Shown here: positions 50,821 through 58,789 of the stretch, piece after piece
How the letters are laid out: each line of letters starts with the position of its first letter
Position numbering within the stretch: position 1 is the first letter of the stretch
Assembly (NCBI RefSeq): GCF_022808645.1
Contig: NZ_JAKZKT010000028.1
Coordinates: 1 to 58,789, forward strand
Direction of reading: 5' to 3'
DNA length: 58,789 bases
Source: Bacillus litorisediminis
Lineage (GTDB): Bacteria; Bacillota; Bacilli; Bacillales; JC228
The notes under the pieces: model-generated
What the model was told of the DNA's origin: nothing
The model's database searches: none
What the model saw: only the letters and a program-made list of their open reading frames with translations
Made by a program: the position numbers and the translations under genes

Positions 50821-52191
50821 ATGGAGGTCATCCATTTTTATCATATCAATGATTTACATAGTCATTTTGAAAAATGGCCTAGAATTTCCCGATTTTTGCA
50901 GCAGAAAAGAAGGGAGCATGAAAGCAGGTATCAGCAAGTTTTTGTATTTGATATCGGGGATCATATGGACCGTGTGCACCCTTATACGGAAGCAACATTA
51001 GGAAAATGCAATGTCGATCTCTTAAATGAGGCGAACGTTGACTTTGCTACAATTGGCAATAATGAAGGGATTACTCTTCCGTTCGAGGCATTAGATATTC
51101 TCTATGATAATGCCGATTTTCAAGTTTTAATAGGGAATTTATTCTATCCCGATTACACCCGTCCTAAATGGGTAAAGCCCTATCACATACAAGAGACGAA
51201 AAAGGGGACAAAAATCGGTTTCATTGGACTAACTGTGTATTTTTCTAAGTTTTATGAGGAGCTGGGCTGGAGAATCAGTGAACCCTTAGAAGAGCTTGCT
51301 AAAATCGTCTCTCTTATGAAAGAAAAAGCGGATGTCCTCGTTTTATTATCCCATTTAGGGATCCATGAAGATGAAGAAATTGCCCGCAGATTTCCAGAGA
51401 TCGATGTGATTATGGGCGGCCACACTCACCATATACTTGAACACGGCAAAATTGAAAACAAATCGCTGCTTGCATGTGCCGGCAAGCATGGAAATTATAT
51501 AGGTCATATTCAATTGGTTTTGGATGGTCATTTCATTCAATCGAAAACAGCTTCACTCATTGATACCAATGATATCCCTTGGGAAAATCAAGATGAAAAG
51601 GCAATCGAATACTTGCAAAACAAAGGGGAAAAGCTGCTCCAGCAAGTGGTCGTAACCCTTCCGCGAACATTGCCTAGCAATTGGCAAAAGGAAACGGAGC
51701 TATCCCGTTTATTGGCAGAAGGGTTAAAAGAATGGTGCGAGGCCGATGCGGCCATTCTTAATTGTGGATTATTTCTAAAAGATTTGCATAAAGGACCTGT
51801 TACAAAGCTTGATATTCACCAGCTTCTTCCGCATCCAATTAATCCATGCACCATTTGGATTAAAGGTCAAGAACTGATAGAGGTTATGAAACAAGCTTCA
51901 GAAGAAAAATGGATGAATTGGATTTTAAAAGGGCTTGGTTTCCGGGGGAAGGTGATGGGGAGCTTTTTATTTGCCGGCATTCATATTGTAGATGAGGATT
52001 CCTATCATAAAAAGTTTTGGATAAATGGCCGGCCGATAGACCCAGAAAGAGAATATAAAATTGCAACGATTGATATGTTTACGTTTGGCCCGTTTTTTCC
52101 CGAAATCTATCGTGCGGAAAAGAAAGAGTATGATGTGGCCCATATGCTTCGCGATATTATGGAATGGCAATTACTCCGAACATTTTCATAA
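50821..52191 (+). CDS. yunD: 5'-nucleotidase-like metallophosphoesterase (YunD-like)
   Basis: The 456-residue protein has an N-terminal calcineurin-like domain (FYHINDLHSHFEKWPR; DIGDHMDR; TIGNNEG; LSHLG; GGHTHH) and a 5'-nucleotidase C-terminal domain (NCGLFLKDLHKGPVTKLDIHQLLPHP). No signal peptide is seen, so it is probably cytosolic, as B. subtilis YunD. The ATG at 50821 has better ribosome binding spacing than TTG 50815. Confidence 0.9.
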   Translation: MEVIHFYHINDLHSHFEKWPRISRFLQQKRREHESRYQQVFVFDIGDHMDRVHPYTEATLGKCNVDLLNEANVDFATIGNNEGITLPFEALDILYDNADFQVLIGNLFYPDYTRPKWVKPYHIQETKKGTKIGFIGLTVYFSKFYEELGWRISEPLEELAKIVSLMKEKADVLVLLSHLGIHEDEEIARRFPEIDVIMGGHTHHILEHGKIENKSLLACAGKHGNYIGHIQLVLDGHFIQSKTASLIDTNDIPWENQDEKAIEYLQNKGEKLLQQVVVTLPRTLPSNWQKETELSRLLAEGLKEWCEADAAILNCGLFLKDLHKGPVTKLDIHQLLPHPINPCTIWIKGQELIEVMKQASEEKWMNWILKGLGFRGKVMGSFLFAGIHIVDEDSYHKKFWINGRPIDPEREYKIATIDMFTFGPFFPEIYRAEKKEYDVAHMLRDIMEWQLLRTFS

Positions 52192-52249
52192 ATATAATCA
52201 CGGTCATCTTTAAGTACTCATAAAGTAATATAGAGAGGAGAGATGATCG

Positions 52250-52552
52250 ATGATTACTCTTTCACCGATAGAGATTGAAGGACATACCTTTTTAGCCGTT
52301 TCTGTTCAGTTGCCAAAAACTAATCTTTTAGCTGTTACTTCAGAAAAAGGCTATATTATGTGTGGCGCTCTTGACGTTGCGCTATTAAATGAAAAGCTGA
52401 AGGACAGAAAAATCATTGCCGGGCGTGCTGTTGGTGTCAAAACAATTGACCAGCTGTTAGAGGCTCCGCTCGAATCTGTCACAGCCGAGGCTGAGAAGCT
52501 TGGAATTTACAAAGGAATGCCTGGCAAGGATGCCATGCTAAAAATGCTTTAA
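52250..52552 (+). CDS. yunC: DUF1805 protein (YunC-like)
   Basis: A 100-residue protein of the DUF1805 family (LPKTNLLAVTSEKGYIMCGALDVALLNEKL...GRAVGVKTIDQLLEAPLESVT). It follows yunD and precedes the HD-GYP gene, as in related bacilli. GAGGAGAG lies before the ATG. Function is unknown. Confidence 0.92.
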   Translation: MITLSPIEIEGHTFLAVSVQLPKTNLLAVTSEKGYIMCGALDVALLNEKLKDRKIIAGRAVGVKTIDQLLEAPLESVTAEAEKLGIYKGMPGKDAMLKML

Positions 52553-52591
52553 ATAAAATAACTCTGTAAGTTAATAAAAATACAATGACTA

Positions 52592-52656
52592 GGGGCTTTC
52601 ATCAGCTGCTCCCCTCTGAATGAATAGAGGGTGAAAGCTGTTGGAAGGCCCTTTTC
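52592..52656 (+). terminator. Terminator after yunC
   Basis: A long imperfect hairpin runs from GGGGCTTTCATCAGCT to AGCTGTTGGAAGGCCC and is followed by TTTTC. It separates yunC from the HD-GYP gene. Confidence 0.7.
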
Positions 52657-52772
52657 GTCATAATTATACAATTTTTTCACTTCTTCCTTGAAAGATAGGG
52701 TGTAAATAATGGATAATGAGAAAAAGGATAATATTTCTTCAGTAAGTAATCTTTACTAGTATAGGAGATCAT

Positions 52773-53864
52773 ATGAGATTATTATCAGTATCAGCGGTAA
52801 AGCCGGGAATGAAATTAGCGACACCTGTGAAAAACGAAAAGAATAAAACACTTGTGAATCAAGGTGTGGCTCTTACCGAAAGAATGATTAAGAGATTAAC
52901 AGAGCTTAATATTCGTTATGTTTATATAGATGACGAAATCTCAAAGGGAATTGAACCTGTTGAAACGGTTTCTTTTTCTGTTAGAAGAAGAGCAACGAGT
53001 ACAATAGAATCTACCTTTCGGGATATTACAAAAAAAAATCAGAGACATGGAACGATTGTAGTTGAAAAAGCAACAAAACCATTTAAAGGAATTATTTCTG
53101 AACTATTAAAATCAATTAAAGGAAATCAGGATATTGTTACTTTAATGAATGACGTGATTGTATATGATGAATATATTTTCAGCCATTCATTTAATGTAAC
53201 CTTATATTCTCTGGCTATAGGTATTGAGTTAAAGCTCTCAAGCAGTGAGTTGGAATTACTGGGTTTAGGAGCGATCCTTCATGATGTCGGAAAAATGACG
53301 GTTCCTACCGAAATCTTACTTAAACCTGGCCGACTAACAGATGAAGAGTTTGAGGAAGTTAAAAAGCATGCGGAAAGCGGGTTTCAGATTTTAAGAAATA
53401 TACATACCGTCCCGCTTGTAGCTGCTCACTGTGCGTATCAGCATCATGAACGGTTAGATGGTTCTGGATATCCGCGCGGTTTGAAGGATAAAGAAATCCA
53501 CATGTTAGCTAAAATTATTGCCGTAGCAGATGTTTTTGATGCCGTTACCTCTAATCGGGTTTACCGGGGAGCGATGCTGCCTCATGAAGGACTGGAGGTT
53601 CTATACTCTGGTTCGGGTCAATTATTCGAAAAAAAAGTAGTCGATGCATTCAGAAAATCAGTGGCTGTGTATCCAATCGGAATCTCAGTCATCCTGAACG
53701 ATGGGAAAAAAGGAATCGTCAGCGGCTATCATAAGGGTCTAAGTGAAAGACCTATTTTAAGAATCATTGAGGAAAATGGAGTGCAGCTGTCTACCCCATA
53801 TTCGTTAGATTTAAAGGAACGAAAGGATTTGCTGATTCAAAAGTGTGGAGAAGATGCTTCCTAA
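52773..53864 (+). CDS. HD-GYP domain protein, probable c-di-GMP phosphodiesterase
   Basis: The 363-residue protein has an N-terminal region of about 110 residues and a C-terminal HD-GYP domain (ILHDVGKMTVP; HHERLDGSGYPRGL; IIAVADVFDAVTSNR), the metal-binding and signature motifs of c-di-GMP-degrading enzymes. It has no membrane segment. AGGAGATCAT precedes the ATG. It lies between yunC and yunB. Confidence 0.9.
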   Translation: MRLLSVSAVKPGMKLATPVKNEKNKTLVNQGVALTERMIKRLTELNIRYVYIDDEISKGIEPVETVSFSVRRRATSTIESTFRDITKKNQRHGTIVVEKATKPFKGIISELLKSIKGNQDIVTLMNDVIVYDEYIFSHSFNVTLYSLAIGIELKLSSSELELLGLGAILHDVGKMTVPTEILLKPGRLTDEEFEEVKKHAESGFQILRNIHTVPLVAAHCAYQHHERLDGSGYPRGLKDKEIHMLAKIIAVADVFDAVTSNRVYRGAMLPHEGLEVLYSGSGQLFEKKVVDAFRKSVAVYPIGISVILNDGKKGIVSGYHKGLSERPILRIIEENGVQLSTPYSLDLKERKDLLIQKCGEDAS

Positions 53865-53906
53865 TTTTTTAAGCAAACATATCATTTATCGAAAGAAATG
53901 AATGCT

Positions 53907-53950
53907 AATCCCCCCTTACTGAGCATATAGATAGCTTGTAAGGGGGGATT
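53907..53950 (+). promoter_or_regulatory. 13-bp perfect stem covering the yunB ribosome binding site
   Basis: AATCCCCCCTTAC (53907-53919) pairs with GTAAGGGGGGATT (53938-53950) around an 18-base loop. The 3' arm is the AAGGGGGG Shine-Dalgarno sequence of yunB. It may work as a terminator for the HD-GYP gene (only GTCTTTT follows) and also hide the yunB ribosome binding site in read-through mRNA. Confidence 0.68.
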
Positions 53951-53955
53951 GTCTT

Positions 53956-54705
53956 TTGAGTAAACTGCGAAGAAAAAAGCTGAGAAGAGGGCCCTTGCCT
54001 TTTCGTCATGTTTTTTTGATTACCTTTATTTTTTTTATCATCACAACTTCTATAAGCTTTTGGCTGATTGATAAAGGTTTAACCCCAACACTTATGAGTT
54101 ATGCCGAGCTAAAAACTAAGCAAATCGGGACAGCGGTCATCAATAAAGCGGTCAATAAGAAAATTGCAGACTCTATTGAGCTGAATGAAATAGTAGAACA
54201 ACAGGAAACTTCTAAAACTCTAAATTTGGAAGTAGCGAATCGGATAGGGACGGAGATCACAAGTTTGATTCAGACCAATTTAAATGCCGCTGAAAGCGGA
54301 GACCTCCAATCCTTGCAATCGCTCACAGATGTTGAAATAGAATTAGAGGAATCCAGTACGAGTGAAGGCATTGTCTTCTTAGTTCCTTTAGGTCAAGCAA
54401 CCAATAATACGTTATTTGGCAACTTAGGACCAAAAATCCCAATCCGTTTTTACGCAACTGGAAATGTAGTATCAGAAGTTAGATTTAGTACAGAAGAATA
54501 CGGAATCAATAATGCAACCCATTTGGTATATCTTGACTTAGCAGTGGATATCCAAATTATTATGCCATTTCAAACAAAGGTAACAACGATTAACCAAAAA
54601 GTGCCTATTGGCTGGACAACTGATCCGGGAGATGTACCTCAGTTTTATGGCCCAAGTAACGGAGAAGGGAATAGCCCGTCTATTGAACTGCCAGTTGAAC
54701 CATAA
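53956..54705 (+). CDS. yunB: Sporulation protein YunB
   Basis: The 249-residue protein has a basic N-terminus, one membrane segment (VFLITFIFFIITTSISFWLI) and the LGNLGPKIPIRFYATGNVVSEVRF and GINNATHLVYLDLAVDIQIIMPF segments of YunB. YunB is needed for proper spore formation. The start is TTG 53956 after GGGGGGATTGTCTT, placed next to the base-paired Shine-Dalgarno described above. Confidence 0.93.
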   Translation: MSKLRRKKLRRGPLPFRHVFLITFIFFIITTSISFWLIDKGLTPTLMSYAELKTKQIGTAVINKAVNKKIADSIELNEIVEQQETSKTLNLEVANRIGTEITSLIQTNLNAAESGDLQSLQSLTDVEIELEESSTSEGIVFLVPLGQATNNTLFGNLGPKIPIRFYATGNVVSEVRFSTEEYGINNATHLVYLDLAVDIQIIMPFQTKVTTINQKVPIGWTTDPGDVPQFYGPSNGEGNSPSIELPVEP

Positions 54706-54728
54706 GGTAATTTCCAAAAAAATTTCTC

Positions 54729-54757
54729 TTGAAAGAAGCCTATCATTCTGTTATCTT
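54729..54757 (+). promoter_or_regulatory. Promoter for the lysine riboswitch/NhaC transcript
   Basis: TTGAAA (54729-54734) and TATCTT (54752-54757) are 17 bases apart and lie about 45 bases before the riboswitch aptamer. Confidence 0.6.
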
Positions 54758-54800
54758 GTAAAAGTATGAAATTTAAATAGGAATTACCTTATCATATCCG

Positions 54801-54975
54801 GTGGGGTAGAGGCGCAAAATTAAAGAGTAGGCTGTTGGAGGATGACAACGAAGATAACAGCTGAAAGGGAATTTTGCCGAAGCAATAGACGGGCGTCAAC
54901 CTTGCTATTGCTGGGGCAGTCTTGAATAAGGGCTGCACTGTCATTATGGGAATCATCTCATAATGGGGAGCTACA
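54801..54975 (+). ncRNA. Lysine riboswitch (L box)
   Basis: The leader shows conserved L-box pieces in order: GGTAGAGGCGC, TTAAAGAGTAG, GAAAGGGAATTTTGCCGAAG, TTGCTATTGCTGGGGCAGT, AAGGGCTGCACTGTC and TATGGGAATC. GTAG near the start pairs with CTAC near 54971 to close P1. A terminator hairpin follows at 55001-55037. High lysine should favour termination, so the transporter is made when lysine is low. Confidence 0.9.
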
Positions 54976-55000
54976 GATCGTGATGGAGAATTGGAATCAT

Positions 55001-55037
55001 GAGTAATGATGGATCCTCTCTGTCGTTACTCTTTTTT
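55001..55037 (+). terminator. Riboswitch-controlled terminator
   Basis: GAGTAATGA (55001-55009) pairs with TCGTTACTC (55023-55031), nine pairs with one G-U, followed by TTTTTT. It lies downstream of the lysine aptamer and before the transporter gene. Confidence 0.85.
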
Positions 55038-55112
55038 ATTTGCTTTTATATATTCTTTATTATCCTCATCCATCTATAGTTTCCCCTCAAAAAAAAGAGG
55101 AGGAATAGCAGA

Positions 55113-56705
55113 ATGACTTCATCCATTTTTTCTTTATTGCCGCCACTTTTGGCGATTATTATGGTGCTGATCACAAAGAGAGTGCTGTTGTCACTCGGAA
55201 TCGGAATTATCAGTGCCGCCCTTTTATTGGCTATTGACGCTGCCGAAGGTGCTGGCGCGGTAGCTGCAGAATCTCTTTCCATCATTTGGACATCGTTTTC
55301 CTCGATTTTTTATGCAGACGGTGCATTGAACACATGGTATGTGTATATCTTGCTGTTCATTGTACTATTAGGAATTATTACTGCCTTTATTTTAGTTTCA
55401 GGCGGAAGCAGAGCCTTTGGGGAATGGGCCCTTTCCAAAGTAAAAACTAGAAGAGGCGCGCAGGTCATGACTGCCATTTTTGGTATTTTGATTTTTATTG
55501 ATGATTATTTCAACAGCTTAGCAGTCGGTCAGGTATCACGTCCGATTACAGACAGACACCGTGTGTCTCGGGCAAAATTAGCGTATTTACTTGATTCAAC
55601 AGCAGCACCTGTCTGTGTTGTATCTCCTGTTTCAAGCTGGGGTGCGTATATTGTAGCTGCAATTTCTACTATCTTAGTCGAGAATAATATTACAGAGTAC
55701 ACTGCTTTTTCAGCGTACTTAGGAACCATTCCAATCAACTTTTATGTTTGGGTAACGTTAGCAATCGTCTTTATTATTGCCATAAAACAAACTGATTTTG
55801 GCCCAATGAGGGTTCATGAACAGAGAGCGATTGAAACCGGGCAAGTCTATGATCCTGAAAAATCGATACCAGGTGAAGTTAAGCAAGAACTTCCTGAAAA
55901 TCAAAAAGGAACAGTAGCTGACTTAGTTTTACCGATTATTGGACTTGTAATTGGTACCTTAGGCGGCATGTATTGGACTGGGTATCGGGCTGCTCAATCA
56001 TTCAATATTTTTGCCATTTTTGAAAACACAGATGTAGCGTTATCTCTATTAATTGGCGGTCTTACTGGTTTAGCTGTTACAATACTTCTTTTCTTCATTC
56101 ATGTAAGCAAGGGAAATGTTGCTGCCAAAACAGCCCTTCCGGTTACTCTAGAGGGTATTAAATCTATGCTCCCAGCTGTGAGTATTTTAGTATTTGCCTG
56201 GATTATTTCTACTCTTATTGGGGAACTCCAGACGGGTGAATATTTAGCAGCTGTAGTAGAGGATTTAAATATTAATGTTGGATTACTTCCTTTTATTATT
56301 TTTATTATTGCCGGAATCATGGCATTTGCAACAGGATCCAGCTGGGGTTCATTCGGTATCCTGCTGCCCATTGCCGGAGAAATTGCTGCTGCAACCAGCG
56401 TAGAAATTTTAGTGCCTACCTTTGCTGCTGTATTAGCAGGTTCTGTCCTTGGTGACCACTCCTCACCAATTTCAGATACGACCATTCTTTCTTCTACTGG
56501 TGCAGCGAGTAACCACCTTGATCACTTTGAAACACAATTGCCGTATGTGTTAGTGGCAGGTGTTATTTCAGCGCTGGGATTTCTCGTATTAGGGCTGACA
56601 GGAAGTACTTTATTAGGACTTTTGACATGTGTATTAGGGCTAATAGTACTAGTCTTTATTCTGCCAAGTCCAATTAAAATAAAAGAAAATAGCATCAATA
56701 AATAA
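55113..56705 (+). CDS. NhaC-family transporter, probable lysine transporter
   Basis: The 530-residue membrane protein, with 12 or so hydrophobic segments, belongs to the NhaC antiporter family (FGILIFIDDYFNSLAVGQVSRPITDRHRVSRAKLAYLLDSTAAPVCVVSPVSSWG; FATGSSWGSFGILLPIA; SVLGDHSSPISDTTILSSTGA). Members under lysine riboswitch control are thought to move lysine rather than sodium alone. GAGGAGG precedes the ATG. Confidence 0.9.
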   Translation: MTSSIFSLLPPLLAIIMVLITKRVLLSLGIGIISAALLLAIDAAEGAGAVAAESLSIIWTSFSSIFYADGALNTWYVYILLFIVLLGIITAFILVSGGSRAFGEWALSKVKTRRGAQVMTAIFGILIFIDDYFNSLAVGQVSRPITDRHRVSRAKLAYLLDSTAAPVCVVSPVSSWGAYIVAAISTILVENNITEYTAFSAYLGTIPINFYVWVTLAIVFIIAIKQTDFGPMRVHEQRAIETGQVYDPEKSIPGEVKQELPENQKGTVADLVLPIIGLVIGTLGGMYWTGYRAAQSFNIFAIFENTDVALSLLIGGLTGLAVTILLFFIHVSKGNVAAKTALPVTLEGIKSMLPAVSILVFAWIISTLIGELQTGEYLAAVVEDLNINVGLLPFIIFIIAGIMAFATGSSWGSFGILLPIAGEIAAATSVEILVPTFAAVLAGSVLGDHSSPISDTTILSSTGAASNHLDHFETQLPYVLVAGVISALGFLVLGLTGSTLLGLLTCVLGLIVLVFILPSPIKIKENSINK

Positions 56706-56710
56706 TCGGG

Positions 56711-56735
56711 GAACAGGCTAATTGGCCTGTTCTTC
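56711..56735 (+). terminator. Terminator after the NhaC gene
   Basis: GAACAGGC (56711-56718) pairs with GCCTGTTC (56725-56732), followed by TTC-rich sequence. Confidence 0.75.
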
Positions 56736-56808
56736 TTATTTAGTCATGATAAAGCAGGAACAGGCATATGGTTTACCAAATACACATGACCAAATGACTA
56801 AAATGGCT

Positions 56809-56837
56809 TTGACAGACTATGGACAGATGGTTATACT
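56809..56837 (+). promoter_or_regulatory. Promoter for the MetP/MetS-like genes
   Basis: TTGACA (56809-56814) and TATACT (56832-56837) are separated by 17 bases, close to the sigma-A consensus, about 90 bases before the gene. No riboswitch was seen in the short leader. Confidence 0.78.
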
Positions 56838-56927
56838 TATCGTTAGAACAACTAGAATAATCAGAAAATAGGGAACTATTTTAATGTTCCATCAGCAGAA
56901 AACAACTTTGTTAGGGGGATTATTACT

Positions 56928-58469
56928 ATGGAAAATCGTGCCCAGTGGGGAACGAGAGCAGGCTTTGTCATGGCAGCAATTGGTTCCGCTGTCGGCCTGG
57001 GAAATATTTGGCGCTTTCCAGGTGTCGCCTATGAAAATGGCGGAGGAGCATTTTTAATTCCGTATTTATTTGCATTATTAACTGCTGGTTTGCCTCTGCT
57101 AATTCTTGAATTTGCCTTAGGCCAAAAATACCGTGGTTCTGCACCGTTAACTTACGCTCGTGTGAGCAAAGGATCTGAATGGATGGGCTGGTGGCAGGTT
57201 ATTATTGCATTTGTTATTTCAGTCTATTACCCGGTCATTATTGCCTGGGCCATGTCTTATGCATGGTTTTCATTCGGAAAACAGTGGGGTGAAGACACGG
57301 TTGGATTCTTATTAACCGATTATCTTCAGGTGACGGATGCCGGATCAGTGGGTTCACTCGTGATGGGAGTATTTATCCCATTAGTAATTGTTTGGCTTAT
57401 AACGTTAGGGATTCTCTTTGCCGGCGTTAAAAAAGGAATCGAGCTGGCTAATCGAATCATGATTCCTTTACTAGTCTTCTTCTTCTTATGTATTGTGGTT
57501 AGTGCTTTATTTATGGATGGGGCAGCACAAGGTCTGAACGCATTCTTTACTCCTAATTGGGAGATGCTGAAAGAGCCTGGAGTTTGGGTCGCTGCATACG
57601 GACAAATTTTCTTTAGCTTATCTATTTGTTTTGCAATCATGGTTACTTATTCAAGTTACTTGCCAAAGAAATCCGATATCACAAATAACGCTTTTATTAC
57701 AGCGTTCAGTAACTCTTCATTTGAACTTTTAGCTGGTATTGGGGTATTTGCTGCCCTTGGATTTATGGCACAGGCTACGGGCCAGCCAGTTTCTGAAGTG
57801 GTCAGCAGCGGGGTAATTCTTGCGTTTGCTGTCTTCCCGCAAATTATCAATCAATTCCCAGTCTTGCCGGAAGTGTTTGGTTTCTTATTCTTTGCGTCTC
57901 TAGTATTAGCCGGTATGACTTCCTTGATTTCAATTAGTGAAACATATATTGCTGCGCTGATGGATAAGTTTAATGTAACCCGTAAACAAGCAGTTTCATA
58001 TGGTGGCGGATTAGCAGCTATCATTTCAATTCTATTTGCGACGCAAGGCGGACTCAACTTCCTTGATGTAGTGGATTATTTCATTAACCAATTTGGAATT
58101 GTACTTGCCGGATTGTTTGAAGTTTGCTTCTTAGCATGGTTTGCAAAACAGCTAAAGCCTCTTCAATCTCATGCTGACGCCATTTCCGATATTAAACTTG
58201 GCAAGTGGTGGTCCATTTGCCTAAGTGTTATAACACCAATCGTGCTTGCTTACATGATGTACGGTTTGTTTAAGCAAAACTTAGTCGGAACTTTTGAAAA
58301 TGAGACTGGTCAGTACGGTGGCTACACCAGCGAATTTATCTTTAATTATGGCTGGTCAGTTGCAGTGGGTGCTATTGGAGTAGCCGTAATTCTGGCTCAA
58401 TTCAAATCATGGAGTAGCGGAAAACTTGATATCCCAGTATCTTCCGATAATAAGGAGGTTTCAAGTTAA
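56928..58469 (+). CDS. Sodium-dependent amino-acid transporter (NSS family, MetP-like)
   Basis: The 513-residue protein has about 12 membrane segments and NSS signatures (WGTRAGFVMAAIGSAVGLGNIWRFPGVAYENGGGAFLIPY). It is followed at once by a MetS-like small subunit (TAATG overlap), the arrangement of MetPS methionine/alanine importers. The substrate is inferred from this pairing. Confidence 0.9.
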   Translation: MENRAQWGTRAGFVMAAIGSAVGLGNIWRFPGVAYENGGGAFLIPYLFALLTAGLPLLILEFALGQKYRGSAPLTYARVSKGSEWMGWWQVIIAFVISVYYPVIIAWAMSYAWFSFGKQWGEDTVGFLLTDYLQVTDAGSVGSLVMGVFIPLVIVWLITLGILFAGVKKGIELANRIMIPLLVFFFLCIVVSALFMDGAAQGLNAFFTPNWEMLKEPGVWVAAYGQIFFSLSICFAIMVTYSSYLPKKSDITNNAFITAFSNSSFELLAGIGVFAALGFMAQATGQPVSEVVSSGVILAFAVFPQIINQFPVLPEVFGFLFFASLVLAGMTSLISISETYIAALMDKFNVTRKQAVSYGGGLAAIISILFATQGGLNFLDVVDYFINQFGIVLAGLFEVCFLAWFAKQLKPLQSHADAISDIKLGKWWSICLSVITPIVLAYMMYGLFKQNLVGTFENETGQYGGYTSEFIFNYGWSVAVGAIGVAVILAQFKSWSSGKLDIPVSSDNKEVSS

Positions 58470-58573
58470 TGACAGGTGAAGCGATTTTTTGGATGGTTTT
58501 GTCCATGGTTATTATCTGGGGAGGTATGGGAGCTAGTATTTTCCATGCTGCCAAAAAATCAAAGTCTAAATAA
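58469..58573 (+). CDS. MetS-like small subunit of the NSS transporter (34 aa)
   Basis: MTGEAIFWMVLSMVIIWGGM followed by GASIFHAAKKSKSK: one membrane segment and a basic tail, as in the methionine/alanine importer small subunit family. The ATG overlaps the stop of the transporter gene, and AAGGAGGTT lies upstream. It is easily missed because of its length. Confidence 0.85.
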   Translation: MTGEAIFWMVLSMVIIWGGMGASIFHAAKKSKSK

Positions 58574-58583
58574 TTTTCAAGAA

Positions 58584-58619
58584 AAAGGACTATGTGAGAA
58601 GAATCTCACACAGTCCTTT
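58584..58619 (+). terminator. Hairpin after metS-like gene
   Basis: AAAGGACTATGTGAGA pairs with TCTCACACAGTCCTTT apart from one mismatch, forming a strong stem. It has no long T-run, so it may be an mRNA-stabilising or partial terminator hairpin. Confidence 0.7.
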
Positions 58620-58632
58620 CAGATTGAAGACA

Positions 58633-58670
58633 AAAGGCATTTGGGAATGTTTTTATTCCCAGATGCCTTT
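58633..58670 (+). terminator. Second terminator hairpin
   Basis: AAAGGCATTTGGGAAT and ATTCCCAGATGCCTTT form a stem with one mismatch around a TGTTTTTA-type loop, followed by ATGATTTT. The rest of the window (58671-58789) shows no gene. Confidence 0.7.
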
Positions 58671-58789
58671 ATGATTTTAAGAATTTTTCTCAGAATCCAT
58701 CTTAGAAATGAGTGTGATTTGTCTATTATTCTTATTCTTTATGCCATTTTTGGACTTACCCAAGTCCAGTTGGCTAATTTTTTAAGATT

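Noticed and set aside
56099-57850. Long antisense frames opposite the NhaC and NSS genes
   Set aside because: They mirror hydrophobic coding sequence, lack ribosome binding sites and match no family.

Overview
This window comes from a low-GC, endospore-forming Gram-positive bacterium of the Bacillaceae. The evidence is the sufCDSUB order, a GerA-type germinant receptor operon, the sporulation gene yunB beside yunC, yunD and yunF homologues, AAGGAGG-type ribosome binding sites, and a lysine riboswitch. The species cannot be named from the sequence. About 19 kb is host chromosome and about 39.4 kb (5471-44847) is an integrated, apparently intact prophage.

Left host part (1-5490). The window opens with what looks like the right end of an IS200/IS605-type element with an omega-RNA-like 3' end. 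The iron-sulfur cluster assembly operon sufC-sufD-sufS-sufU-sufB follows. The prophage is inserted inside the last codons of sufB. A 20-bp direct repeat (5471-5490 and 44848-44867) is the attachment core. The phage arm supplies its own, differently spelled but synonymous, last four codons plus stop, so SufB is unchanged. The native 3' end of sufB and its terminator now lie 39 kb away at 44848-44926.

Prophage. The left end has a tyrosine integrase and a LexA-like self-cleaving repressor (minus strand), divergent consensus promoters with repeated operator boxes, a Cro-like protein, a DUF771-like protein and a BRO/KilAC antirepressor. The early plus-strand region (9.1-19.9 kb) holds many tiny overlapping genes: an ERF annealing protein, a DnaD-like / G39P-like / DnaB-like replication trio in SPP1 order, SSB, an HNH protein, dimeric dUTPase, a PD-(D/E)XK resolvase-like nuclease and an ArpU-like late regulator. 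A boundary segment (19.98-20.22 kb) holds a hairpin, a tRNA-Trp-like gene and a terminator. The late region (20.3-40.3 kb) encodes a metallophosphoesterase, terminase, a P22-like portal, scaffold, capsid, connector, a nozzle-like protein, a fibre, internal virion proteins (one a 1440-aa polyvalent protein), a lipoprotein, holin and amidase. I see no tape-measure, tail-tube or sheath gene, so a short-tailed (podovirus-like) virion is inferred. One internal virion gene carries a GGGTTTT slippery heptamer that would fuse it by -1 frameshifting to a peptidoglycan-hydrolase-like domain with no start codon of its own.

Right prophage end (40.3-44.85 kb). There is a reverse-strand HTH / DUF2569 / CxxC-protein cassette, several micro-ORFs, an FtsK/SpoIIIE-type ATPase paired with a replication-relaxation protein and bracketed by hairpins, another HTH regulator, a 17-bp terminator, arm-type integrase sites and attR.

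Right host part (44.87-58.8 kb). On the minus strand lie a GerA-type germinant receptor operon (A-C-D-B order, with the A subunit split by an apparent one-base deletion) and a DUF420 gene. On the plus strand lie yunF, yunD, yunC, an HD-GYP gene, yunB, a lysine riboswitch with an NhaC-type transporter, and a MetP/MetS-like amino-acid importer.
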